From contig OY829383.1 in the NCBI GenBank assembly GCA_963691835.1, forward strand, positions 1,550,001 through 1,614,000: a stretch of DNA of 64,000 nucleotides, in the 5' to 3' direction. The first letter of the stretch is position 1. Every line of letters begins with the position of its first letter. Below the pieces are notes generated by a model that saw nothing but the letters and a program-made list of their open reading frames with translations, ran no database searches and was not told where the DNA came from. Both the position numbers and the translations under genes were made by a program. The DNA comes from G963691835 sp963691835. GTDB lineage: Bacteria > Pseudomonadota > Alphaproteobacteria > Thalassobaculales > Thalassobaculaceae. Positions 9,973 to 17,415 of the stretch are shown in pieces.

Positions 9973-10458
9973 ATGAGAACAGATATAGTCTCAAGAATAA
10001 ATAATAATACAGATCTACCAAGATTTTACTGGCGACTTGCGACAGTTATATTTCCTATATCAGCATTCATTCTATTTTGAGATCTTTTATTCTTCATTTA
10101 CGATAGAAGTGATTATCCTCTTGGTTATGAAGGAGGGGGTTGGGGATACGAGAACCGCCAGAACTATATCATCTCTGGCTGCTGGTCGTTATTTATACTC
10201 GTTTCATTATTCTATTTCTCTCTCTATAGCAGAGTCAGATCACTTACTGCGATCTTTCGGATGGGGGTTATATTGATTTGGGTCGGTGGCGGGGTTGAAG
10301 CTGCCCTTTTCCTTCTCTCCGTCTTCGGGGTAATCCCGGAATGGATCGGCCATGACGACACATGGCTGGCGATCGGTCTGAGACTCCTCTTGCTGCCGCT
10401 AAATCCCTTTAGCGTCTTCGACCGACCGTTATCGGGTTTCTTCGACCACCTATTTTGA
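9973..10458 (+). pseudogene. Small membrane protein frame interrupted by one in-frame TGA
   Basis: From ATG 9973 the frame reads 35 codons, meets TGA at 10078-10080, and stays open in the same frame to TGA 10456-10458: 162 codons with one internal stop. Both halves together make four hydrophobic segments (FYWRLATVIFPISAFILF; IISGCWSLFILVSLFYF; MGVILIWVGGGVEAALFLL; WLAIGLRLLLLP). A Trp codon turned TGA would explain it (FILF-W-DLLFFIY). Codons such as AGA, ATA, AAT and TTA are frequent and the first 300 bases are far more AT-rich than the neighbours, which suggests recent acquisition. No family recognised. A sequencing error or readthrough cannot be excluded. Confidence 0.6.
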
Positions 10459-10554
10459 CTTACGGGAGTCTTCCAAAGACCATCACGGTTTGTATCCGGG
10501 GCTGGAGTGACTAAATTCTCTTGGGCAGGGACGCGAATCCGAGGGGAGATTATC

Positions 10555-11073
10555 ATGGCGGCGACCGAGACGGCGTATCTGGCGGGCGGCTGTTTTTGGG
10601 GTATGGAAGATCTGGTCCGGCGGGTCCCGGGCGTGGTCTCCACCCGGGTTGGCTACACGGGCGGCGATGTGCCGAACGCCACCTATAACGATGTGAAGAC
10701 CGGGACCAGCGGCCACGCGGAGGCGCTGGAGGTTGTATTTGATCCAACGCAGGTCAGCTACCGCGACATTCTGGAGGTGTTCTTCCAGATCCACGACCCC
10801 TCGACGCTGGACCGCCAAGGTAACGACCGGGGCAGCCAATACCGCTCGGCGATCTTCTGGCTGTCGGAGGCGCAACGCACGACGGCGGAAGAGGTCATCG
10901 GCCTCGTCGACGCCTCGGGTCTGTGGCCCGGCAAGGTGGTGACCGAAGTCGTCCAGGCAGGCGACTTCTGGGAGGCGGAGCCGGTCCACCAGGACTATCT
11001 GCTCCGGAACCCCTACGGCTACACCTGCCACTTCCCCCGCCCCGACTGGAAACTCCCCAGCAAAGCGGCGTAG
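10555..11073 (+). CDS. msrA: Peptide-methionine (S)-S-oxide reductase MsrA
   Basis: MsrA reduces the S-form of methionine sulfoxide in proteins with thioredoxin as donor. The 172-residue product has the catalytic motif GGCFWG (Cys13), RVGYTGG, YNDVKTGTSGHAEA (the substrate-binding Glu) and DPSTLDRQGNDRGSQYRS, all diagnostic. A single Cys near the C-terminus (GYTCHFPRP) may serve as recycling cysteine. ATG 10555 lies seven bases after GAGGGGAG; the frame extends upstream to 10507 without support. A strong terminator follows. There is no msrB beside it. Confidence 0.97.
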   Translation: MAATETAYLAGGCFWGMEDLVRRVPGVVSTRVGYTGGDVPNATYNDVKTGTSGHAEALEVVFDPTQVSYRDILEVFFQIHDPSTLDRQGNDRGSQYRSAIFWLSEAQRTTAEEVIGLVDASGLWPGKVVTEVVQAGDFWEAEPVHQDYLLRNPYGYTCHFPRPDWKLPSKAA

Positions 11074-11121
11074 CAGCGACGTCCGACGGCGCCCCAGTTG
11101 CGCGCCACCACCGACTACGAA

Positions 11122-11147
11122 AAAAGGCCGGCATCCCGCCGGCCTTT
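11122..11147. terminator. Bidirectional terminator between msrA and boxB
   Basis: AAAAGGCCGGC (11122-11132) and GCCGGCCTTT (11138-11147) make a perfect GC stem flanked by A and T runs, with the loop ATCCC. The A-stem-T layout works in both directions and sits between two convergent stop codons. Confidence 0.9.
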
Positions 11148-11169
11148 CGCGTCTTCGGAGCATGCTTGC

Positions 11170-12591
11170 TTAGTTCAGATGGACGTACTCGTAGTCGACC
11201 GGCTGATTGTTGATGCCCCGGTGCGGCGGGGCGATCCAGGCGGCGACTTTGCCGGGTTCGGTGACTTGCTGCATCAGGCTCATCACGTAGCCCTTATCCA
11301 TGTCCGTCGGCAGCCACTCGGTTTGGCGGTTCGCCCACTCGTCGTCGGAGACGGGCTTGCCTTCGGGGGACAGATGCATGCCCGCCCACACACCGATCGT
11401 CCGGCGGAAGCGGGTGCTCGGCAGGGCAAGCTCAAAGTCGAAGCCGGCCTTCTTGATCGTCCGGTTCCACCGCTTAAGGCCGATGGCGCAGTCCGCCACA
11501 TAGGCCTGACGCGTGATCTCGTTCATCGCGTTGCGGGTCGGCACGTCGACGGTCTCAAGCCCGCTGTCGCCCGGCATCTCCATTTCCATGGTGGTATCGA
11601 GGCAGACGTGATCCTCGTACCGCGCCTCATCCGGGCGGCCCTTGATGCCGTTGGCGAAGTAGGTCGCGGCGTTGGTTGACCGCTCTGAGCCGAACAGGTC
11701 GAGGGAGGAGGAAAACCAGAAATTGATGTAGCGCTGAAGGGTCGGCAGATCGATGACCCCCTTCTTGCGGAGAAGCTCCGGATCGTCGGAGCCGATTTCC
11801 TTCATCACCTCCAGCGTGCGCTCCACCACCCGGCCGATACCGGTCTCACCGACCTGCATGTGGTGCGCTTCTTCGGTCAGCATAAAGCGGCAGGTGCGGC
11901 TCAACGGATCGAAGGAGGACTCCGCCAGCGACTTGAGCTGGTACTTCCCGTCCCGGTCCGTGAAGTAGGTGAACATGTAGAACGACAGCCAATCCTGGAT
12001 CGGCTCGTTGAAGGTGTTGAGGATGCGTGGGTTATCCACATCGCCCGAGTGGCGGTGGAGAAGCTCCTCCGCCTCCTCCCGGCCGTCGCGGCCAAAGTAG
12101 GCGTGGAGCAGGTAGACCATCGCCCAGAGGTGCCGCCCCTCCTCCACATTCACCTGGAAGAGATTGCGGAGGTCGAACAGCGACGGGCAGGTGTGGCCGA
12201 GCATCCGCTGTTGCTCCACCGAGGCAGGCTCCGTGTCGCCCTGGGTGACGATCAGGCTCCGCAGGGTCGAGCGGAACTCGCCCGGGACCTGCTGCCAGAC
12301 CGGCTTGCCGTAGTCGTCGCCGAAGCCGACGGTGCGGTCCTGCTCCCGGTCAGCGAGAAAGATGCCCCACCGGTATTCCGGCATCCGCACATGCCCGAAG
12401 GTTGCCCAGCCCTTGGCGTCGACCGAGGTCGCGGTGCGGAGATAGACGTCCGCCGCCTGGAAGCCGTCCGGACCAAGCTCCGACCACCAGTTGAGGAACC
12501 GGGGCTGCCAGTGCTCCAACGCCCGCTGAAGCGCCCGGTCGGTGCCCAGTTCCACGTTGTTGGGGATGCGCTCTTGGTAGTCGATGCCCAT
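11170..12591 (-). CDS. boxB: Benzoyl-CoA 2,3-epoxidase, oxygenase subunit BoxB
   Basis: BoxB is the dinuclear-iron oxygenase that epoxidises the ring of benzoyl-CoA in the aerobic CoA-dependent box pathway. The 473-residue product matches the family length. By position the expected iron ligands are present: Glu121, Glu151 and His154 (VEEGRH), Asp212, Glu241 and His244 (TEEAHH). It lies 2 bases after boxC and must be co-transcribed with it. The reductase partner BoxA and benzoate-CoA ligase are not in this window, so they must be elsewhere if the pathway works. Confidence 0.95.
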   Translation of the reverse strand: MGIDYQERIPNNVELGTDRALQRALEHWQPRFLNWWSELGPDGFQAADVYLRTATSVDAKGWATFGHVRMPEYRWGIFLADREQDRTVGFGDDYGKPVWQQVPGEFRSTLRSLIVTQGDTEPASVEQQRMLGHTCPSLFDLRNLFQVNVEEGRHLWAMVYLLHAYFGRDGREEAEELLHRHSGDVDNPRILNTFNEPIQDWLSFYMFTYFTDRDGKYQLKSLAESSFDPLSRTCRFMLTEEAHHMQVGETGIGRVVERTLEVMKEIGSDDPELLRKKGVIDLPTLQRYINFWFSSSLDLFGSERSTNAATYFANGIKGRPDEARYEDHVCLDTTMEMEMPGDSGLETVDVPTRNAMNEITRQAYVADCAIGLKRWNRTIKKAGFDFELALPSTRFRRTIGVWAGMHLSPEGKPVSDDEWANRQTEWLPTDMDKGYVMSLMQQVTEPGKVAAWIAPPHRGINNQPVDYEYVHLN

Positions 12592-12593
12592 GA

Positions 12594-14252
12594 TCAGACC
12601 CTTCTCCAGTCGAAGCCCGCCTTGCTGCCCGTGCCGAACAGTTTCAGCGCGCCGGTCTCGCCGACCGCGTTGGGCCGGAAGAAAATCCAGTTTTGCCAGG
12701 CCGACAGACGGCCGAAGATCTTCGTCGCCATCGTCTCGTCGCCGGTGAAGCGAAGATTGGCCTCCATCCCCGTGAGCGCGTCCGGCGACAGGCTCGCCCG
12801 GCCCTCGATGGCGAGGCGCAGCTCGTCTTCCCAGTCGAGGTCGTCGGGGATGTAGGTGACGAGGCCCTCCTGCTCGGCACCGGCCGGATCGAGCGCCTCA
12901 CCAATCAGATCTTTCAAGGCGCCGACCCGCTCTTCGTCACCCGAGTACCGCGTCTCGAGACGGGTGCGCCCGTTGACCATGGGCAGGGGGCCGAAATTCA
13001 TGTCGCCCAACGTCATGCGAGGGGCGGCATCCGGCTCATCCGGCAGGTCGAGCATGTAGCTCCGGTCCGCCGCGAACGCGAATTCCGCCAGCGTTCCCGC
13101 GAAGCAGGAAGCCTGCTCCACTAGCGCGAACAGGCTGCGGGAGGAGACGTCCAGCCGCGCCATCGCCCGCCGAAGCAGGCCCAGCGTTTCCCGTCCGAAC
13201 CAGTGGTCCTGGAAGCCCAGCAGCGCCGCGTCGGCCTCAAGAACCCGGGCGGCGTCGCCTTCGGTTTTCAACAACCACACACCGATCGCGTCATCGTTGG
13301 TCCGCAGCATCAGGATCGCGTCGTCCAATTCCCGCGCCATGCGAAGCGGCCACCACGCCATCCCAGCCGCCATGATCGATGCTTCGTCCGCCTCAACCGG
13401 CGCGTCAGGAGCCTTCACCACCAGGGTCGCCGTCCGCTCCGCCCGGTCGATCAGCACATCGACGGTGGAGTAGTGGTACCCGGTGTCGTCGATCGTCCGG
13501 TCGAGCGGGGTCATCGGCACGCCGTCCGCCGCGTCCGGCCGGTTGGAGGATGCCGCCAAGGCATCGGCCCGGGCGCGGGCCTTGTCCATAAAGCTCTGAC
13601 GGGGCGCGATGTCGTCGACCAGGCCCCATTCCTTCGCCCGGCGGCCGCGCACACCCTCTTCACTGGTGCAGAAGACATCGGCCCGGTCGCGGCGCACCTT
13701 GCGCTTGTCGACAACACGGGTGAGACCGCCCGTTCCGGGCAGCACGCCCAGCAAAGGCACCTCCGGCAGGCTGACCGCACTGGAGCGGTCGTCGATCAGC
13801 ACGATCTCGTCGCAGGCCAACGCCAGCTCGTATCCGCCGCCCGCGGCCGTGCCGTTCACCGCCGCCAGGAACTTCAGACCGCCGTGGACGCTCGAGTCCT
13901 CCATGGAGTTCCGGGTCTCATTGGTGAACTTGCAGAAGTTCACCTTCCAGCCGTGGGTCGAGCTTCCCAGCATGTAGATGTTGGCACCAGCACAGAACAT
14001 CCGGTCCATGCCGCTGGTGACGATCACGCTCTTCACCGACGGATGCTCGAACCGGAGCCGCTGAAGCGCATCATGCAGTTCAATGTCCACGCCGAGGTCG
14101 TAGGAGTTCATCTTGAGCTTGTAGCCGGGGACCAGCCCCGCATCCTCGTCCACCGCCATGGTCAGCGTGGCCACCGGCCCGTCGACGTCGAGGGACCAAT
14201 GGCGCCAATCCTCCGGCGTCCGGTCGTATGTGATGATGTTCGGTGTGGTCAT
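12594..14252 (-). CDS. boxC: 2,3-epoxybenzoyl-CoA dihydrolase BoxC
   Basis: BoxC hydrolyses the ring of 2,3-epoxybenzoyl-CoA to an open-chain semialdehyde CoA ester with loss of formate. The 552-residue protein belongs to the long branch of the enoyl-CoA hydratase (crotonase) family, with FCAGANIYMLG and AAVNGTAAGGGYELALACDE forming the oxyanion-hole region (about residues 85-150) and SLPEVPLLGVLPGTGGLTR following. ATG 14252 has GGGGGAAA upstream and falls 20 bases after the predicted transcription start; the longer frame to 14525 crosses the promoter and is rejected. It is the first gene of the boxC-boxB unit. Confidence 0.95.
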   Translation of the reverse strand: MTTPNIITYDRTPEDWRHWSLDVDGPVATLTMAVDEDAGLVPGYKLKMNSYDLGVDIELHDALQRLRFEHPSVKSVIVTSGMDRMFCAGANIYMLGSSTHGWKVNFCKFTNETRNSMEDSSVHGGLKFLAAVNGTAAGGGYELALACDEIVLIDDRSSAVSLPEVPLLGVLPGTGGLTRVVDKRKVRRDRADVFCTSEEGVRGRRAKEWGLVDDIAPRQSFMDKARARADALAASSNRPDAADGVPMTPLDRTIDDTGYHYSTVDVLIDRAERTATLVVKAPDAPVEADEASIMAAGMAWWPLRMARELDDAILMLRTNDDAIGVWLLKTEGDAARVLEADAALLGFQDHWFGRETLGLLRRAMARLDVSSRSLFALVEQASCFAGTLAEFAFAADRSYMLDLPDEPDAAPRMTLGDMNFGPLPMVNGRTRLETRYSGDEERVGALKDLIGEALDPAGAEQEGLVTYIPDDLDWEDELRLAIEGRASLSPDALTGMEANLRFTGDETMATKIFGRLSAWQNWIFFRPNAVGETGALKLFGTGSKAGFDWRRV

Positions 14253-14271
14253 GACGACGTTTCCCCCTGTC

Positions 14272-14345
14272 GTGACCTGCACTATACTGCATGCTACCCT
14301 GCAAGCAAGCATCTGCCTGCGGTCGCCTGCATTATGATGCGTGTT
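14272..14345. promoter_or_regulatory. Divergent promoter with TGCA-N6-TGCA operator-like sites (boxCB / cyclase)
   Basis: Four TGCA tetramers occur within 54 bases (14278, 14288, 14300, 14328). Two form TGCA-N6-TGC(A/G) units, at 14278-14291 and 14328-14341, exactly 50 bases apart. On the minus strand TTGCTT (14303-14308), 16 bases and TATAGT (14281-14286) make a good promoter for boxC, and the -10 box sits in the left unit. On the plus strand TATGAT (14333-14338) sits in the right unit, but no good -35 is visible. TGCA repeats are known from operators of the benzoyl-CoA-responsive repressors BzdR/BoxR. No regulator gene is nearby. Confidence 0.65.
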
Positions 14346-14469
14346 ATCCGCGTTTACGGACCCATTCGCGGGTCGTGATCCGGTCAGCCTCATGGTAAAC
14401 GGGCGGGATGATGTTCCTCCGCGAGGCCAGGACCGCCCTTTGTCCCAATCCCCGAGCAGTTCCGGCGTG

Positions 14470-16179
14470 ATGACCGAGCGTGCCCGGTCCCTGGATCTGG
14501 ATGCCCGCGTGCGGCAGCTTCGCATCGGCTCCGGCCTGATCCTGTTCTTCTATGTGACGACGCATTTCGCGAACCACGCGCTGGGCCTCCACTCGATCGA
14601 GGCAATGGAGGCGGGGCGTGAGTGGTTCGTTCTGTTCTGGCGGAGCCTCGTGCCGACGATCCTGCTTTACGGGGCGATGCTGGTCCACGTGGCCCTCGCC
14701 CTTCAGGCGATCGTCATGCGGGACAAACTTCGGTCCATGACGGGCCAGGAGATCGGCCAGTTGGCCGGCGGTCTGATCCTGCCCTACGTGCTGTTCGAGC
14801 ACGTGATGGCGACCCGCATGATGTACGAGATGCTGGGGTTCGAGGCGAGCTACGCCTTCGTGCTGCTGGTGCAATGGGTCGACCGGCCGGAACAGGCCTG
14901 GATCTTCGTGGCCGCCCTGCTGATGGCGTGGGGGCACGGCTGCATCGGCATTCATTTCTGGCTCCGCTACAAGCCCTGGTACCGGCGCCGGCCGGTGGCC
15001 ATGTTCGCGGTGGCGATCCTGGTCCCCGTGGCCTCGGTCATCGGCTACATCGACGCGGGCATCGATCTTCAGGTTCTGGCGCGCGATCCGGCTTGGGTGG
15101 CGGCGCAGCGGGAAGTGGCGACCGTCTTCACACAAGAAGACTTCGTCTGGTTTACCCGGACCGTGGCGCAGGTGGAGTGGACTTATCTTGGCCTCGTGGG
15201 CGCCGCCTTCACGCTCCGGTGGGGCCGGGTCGCCTTTCTGCGGGGTGCCGCCGACATCTCCGTCGGCTACGCCAACGGCAAATCAATCCGGGTCGAGGCC
15301 GGGACATCCGTCCTGGACGCGAGCCGCCGGTTGGGGGAGCCCCACGCCTCGGTATGCGGGGGACGGGGCCGGTGCTCCACCTGCCGGGTCCGCATCTCCA
15401 AGGGACTGGAGGGTCTGCCGGAGCCGATGGACGCCGAGAAGAAGGTGCTGGACCGGGTGGGCGCGCCGCCAAACGTGCGCCTGGCCTGCCAGATCCGACC
15501 AACCACCTCGATCGAGGTCACCCCGCTTCTCCCGCCCCGTGCCGACATCGCCGAGAGCGACGATCGCCCCGGCTATCTTCAGGGCCAGGAACGGGATCTG
15601 GTGGTGCTGTTCGCGGATATGCGGGGCTTCACTGCGATGAGCGAGGCCAAGCTGCCCTACGACGTGGTCTTCATCCTGAACCGCTACTTCGCGGATATGG
15701 GCGAGGCGGTGGAGCAGGCGGGCGGCCGCATCGACAAGTTCATCGGCGACGGGGTGATGGCACTGTTCGGCATCGACACCTCGTATGAAGAAGCCTGCCG
15801 CCAGGCGCTGCACGCCGCCCACGGCATGGCGAAGAGCCTAGAGAACTTCAACGCGGGCCTGGGCCCGGAGTTGCCAGCCCCCATGCGCATCGCCATCGGC
15901 GTGCACGGCGGCCCCAGCATCGTCGGCGAGATGGGCTTCGGCGACGCCCGCAGCCTCACCGCCGTCGGCGACACCGTGAACACCGCCAGCCGCCTTGAGG
16001 CCCTCGCCAAACAACGGGACTGCCAACTGGCGGTCTCGGAAACCGTCTTGGCAGGAGCGGGCGTCTCCCTCGACGACATCCCAGCGGAAGACCTGACAAT
16101 CCGCGGCCGAACCGAAACGCTGGCGGTGAGACTGCTGGAAACGACGGGGCCGGTCGCCGGGGCGATGCGCGCGCCCTAA
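14470..16179 (+). CDS. Membrane haem-like domain / 2Fe-2S ferredoxin / adenylate cyclase fusion
   Basis: The 569-residue product fuses three modules. Residues 15-260 hold about six membrane segments with histidines spaced as in diheme cytochrome b subunits (His32, His36, His73, His111, His156, His162). Residues 262-355 are a plant-type 2Fe-2S ferredoxin: VCGGRGRCSTC gives Cys296, Cys302, Cys305, and RLACQ gives Cys340. Residues 375-560 are a class III nucleotidyl cyclase with metal ligands Asp383 and Asp427, Lys423 and Asp501 for adenine, and Asn504/Arg508 for catalysis, so it should make cAMP. I infer redox control of cAMP output. The frame opens at GTG 14341, inside the promoter; ATG 14470 or 14392 is likelier. 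It is divergent from boxCB. Confidence 0.85.
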   Translation: MTERARSLDLDARVRQLRIGSGLILFFYVTTHFANHALGLHSIEAMEAGREWFVLFWRSLVPTILLYGAMLVHVALALQAIVMRDKLRSMTGQEIGQLAGGLILPYVLFEHVMATRMMYEMLGFEASYAFVLLVQWVDRPEQAWIFVAALLMAWGHGCIGIHFWLRYKPWYRRRPVAMFAVAILVPVASVIGYIDAGIDLQVLARDPAWVAAQREVATVFTQEDFVWFTRTVAQVEWTYLGLVGAAFTLRWGRVAFLRGAADISVGYANGKSIRVEAGTSVLDASRRLGEPHASVCGGRGRCSTCRVRISKGLEGLPEPMDAEKKVLDRVGAPPNVRLACQIRPTTSIEVTPLLPPRADIAESDDRPGYLQGQERDLVVLFADMRGFTAMSEAKLPYDVVFILNRYFADMGEAVEQAGGRIDKFIGDGVMALFGIDTSYEEACRQALHAAHGMAKSLENFNAGLGPELPAPMRIAIGVHGGPSIVGEMGFGDARSLTAVGDTVNTASRLEALAKQRDCQLAVSETVLAGAGVSLDDIPAEDLTIRGRTETLAVRLLETTGPVAGAMRAP

Positions 16180-17351
16180 CCCAAGCTCTCCCGCAATCGC
16201 CCCGCCAGCATCGGCATCCGTTCCGCTGGCAGGTTGGCGAACGCGAATCTCAGGAATTGGTCTTGTCCAGGGCCGAACCAGGGGCCGGGGAGGACGAGGG
16301 TGTCGTGGCGGTCGATCATGCGCCGGGCGACGGCTTGGGCCGGTTGGCCGTTGAAGGGGTGGCGGACATAGGCGAAGTAGGCGCCGGTGGAGATCAGCTC
16401 CCAGCCGAGATCGTTGGCGCGGAACGCTTCCCTGAGGGCCTCCCGCCGGGCGTCGAGCATGCCGCGTTTCTCGGCCACCCAGTCCCATAGATGGCGCAAC
16501 CCGTAGAGTGCCGCGTCCTGACCGATGCGGGGCGCGCAGATCGAGATCGTGTCCATGATCTTCAGCACCGCCGCCATGATCTGGGGCCCCGCAGTGACGG
16601 AGCCGACCCGATAGCCGGTCAGGCTGAAGGCCTTGGAGAAGCTGTATAGGTGGACGATCACGTCCCGCCAATCCGGGTCCTGGAACAGGTCGTGGGGCGG
16701 GCCGTCGTCTTCCAGGAAGTCCTTGTAGGTTTCATCCAGGATCAGCGCGATCCCCGCCTCCCGTGCCAGATTCCGGAACGCGGTTAGCACCTCGGGTGGA
16801 TAGACGGCCCCGGTCGGATTGTTCGGCGTGACCAGCACGATGGCCTTGGTCTTGGGACCGATCAGCGTCTTCGCCTCCTCCGGATCGGGGACCCCGCCCC
16901 GTTCCGCCCGGCAGGGGAGATGGCGCGGCGTGATGCCCTGCATCTCCAACCACATTTGGTGATTGAAGTAGTAGGGCGCGGGCAGGATCACCTCATCCCC
17001 TGCCCGGGCGAGCGCCAGGATGGCAAGGCAATACGCCTGATTGCAGCCGGATGAGATCAGGATGTCCCCGGTGCCGATGTCGCCGCCGTAGAACGTGGAG
17101 AAATGCTGCGACAATTCCGCCCGGAGGGGCTCGATCCCCGCGATCGGGGTATAGCGCGCGCTCTCAAACAAAGCCGTCCGCTCCGCTAGATGGTCGGTCA
17201 GCGCTTCCGCCGGGGGATAGCTCGGCACCGCCTGGGCGAGATCGAGAAGCGGGCGGTCTTCCGGAAAGACCCGGCCGTCGAGCCACGAGAACGCCTCCGC
17301 GATCGGCGGATCAATGGCGCGAACGACGTCTGGATTGGCGGTGAGGGCCAT
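16176..17351 (-). CDS. PLP-dependent aminotransferase, class I/II (aspartate-aminotransferase fold)
   Basis: The 391-residue product has the fold-type I landmarks: SSGCNQAYCLAI, PYYFNHQMW (stacking aromatic), VLVTPNNPTGAVYPP, LILDETYKDF with the PLP-contacting Asp and Tyr, and the Schiff-base lysine in YSFSKAFSLTGYRVG (about residue 237), plus the carboxylate-binding Arg in FLRFAFAN. The precise amino-acid substrate cannot be read. Its stop shares bases with the stop of the convergent cyclase gene (16176-16179). It follows the EI gene on the same strand after 64 bases, so read-through from the PTS unit is possible. Confidence 0.88.
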   Translation of the reverse strand: MALTANPDVVRAIDPPIAEAFSWLDGRVFPEDRPLLDLAQAVPSYPPAEALTDHLAERTALFESARYTPIAGIEPLRAELSQHFSTFYGGDIGTGDILISSGCNQAYCLAILALARAGDEVILPAPYYFNHQMWLEMQGITPRHLPCRAERGGVPDPEEAKTLIGPKTKAIVLVTPNNPTGAVYPPEVLTAFRNLAREAGIALILDETYKDFLEDDGPPHDLFQDPDWRDVIVHLYSFSKAFSLTGYRVGSVTAGPQIMAAVLKIMDTISICAPRIGQDAALYGLRHLWDWVAEKRGMLDARREALREAFRANDLGWELISTGAYFAYVRHPFNGQPAQAVARRMIDRHDTLVLPGPWFGPGQDQFLRFAFANLPAERMPMLAGRLRESLG

Positions 17352-17415
17352 GGGTGATCCTTGGTGGAAATCCTTGAGCGGAAACAGAAGTAACCGGCGC
17401 GCGAAAGCGCGAAAA

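Noticed and set aside
9973..10458. Selenocysteine or other programmed recoding of TGA 10078-10080
   Set aside because: No SECIS-like hairpin was seen after the codon, the position is in a hydrophobic segment where Trp fits, and the gene shows no redox motif. Kept as a nonsense mutation or error.
13203..14378. Plus-strand open frame of 391 codons across boxC
   Set aside because: Antisense shadow, and it crosses the boxC promoter.
14470..16179. The ferredoxin domain of the cyclase as replacement for BoxA
   Set aside because: It is fused to a membrane cyclase and lacks an NADPH/FAD reductase module, so electron delivery to BoxB has no support.
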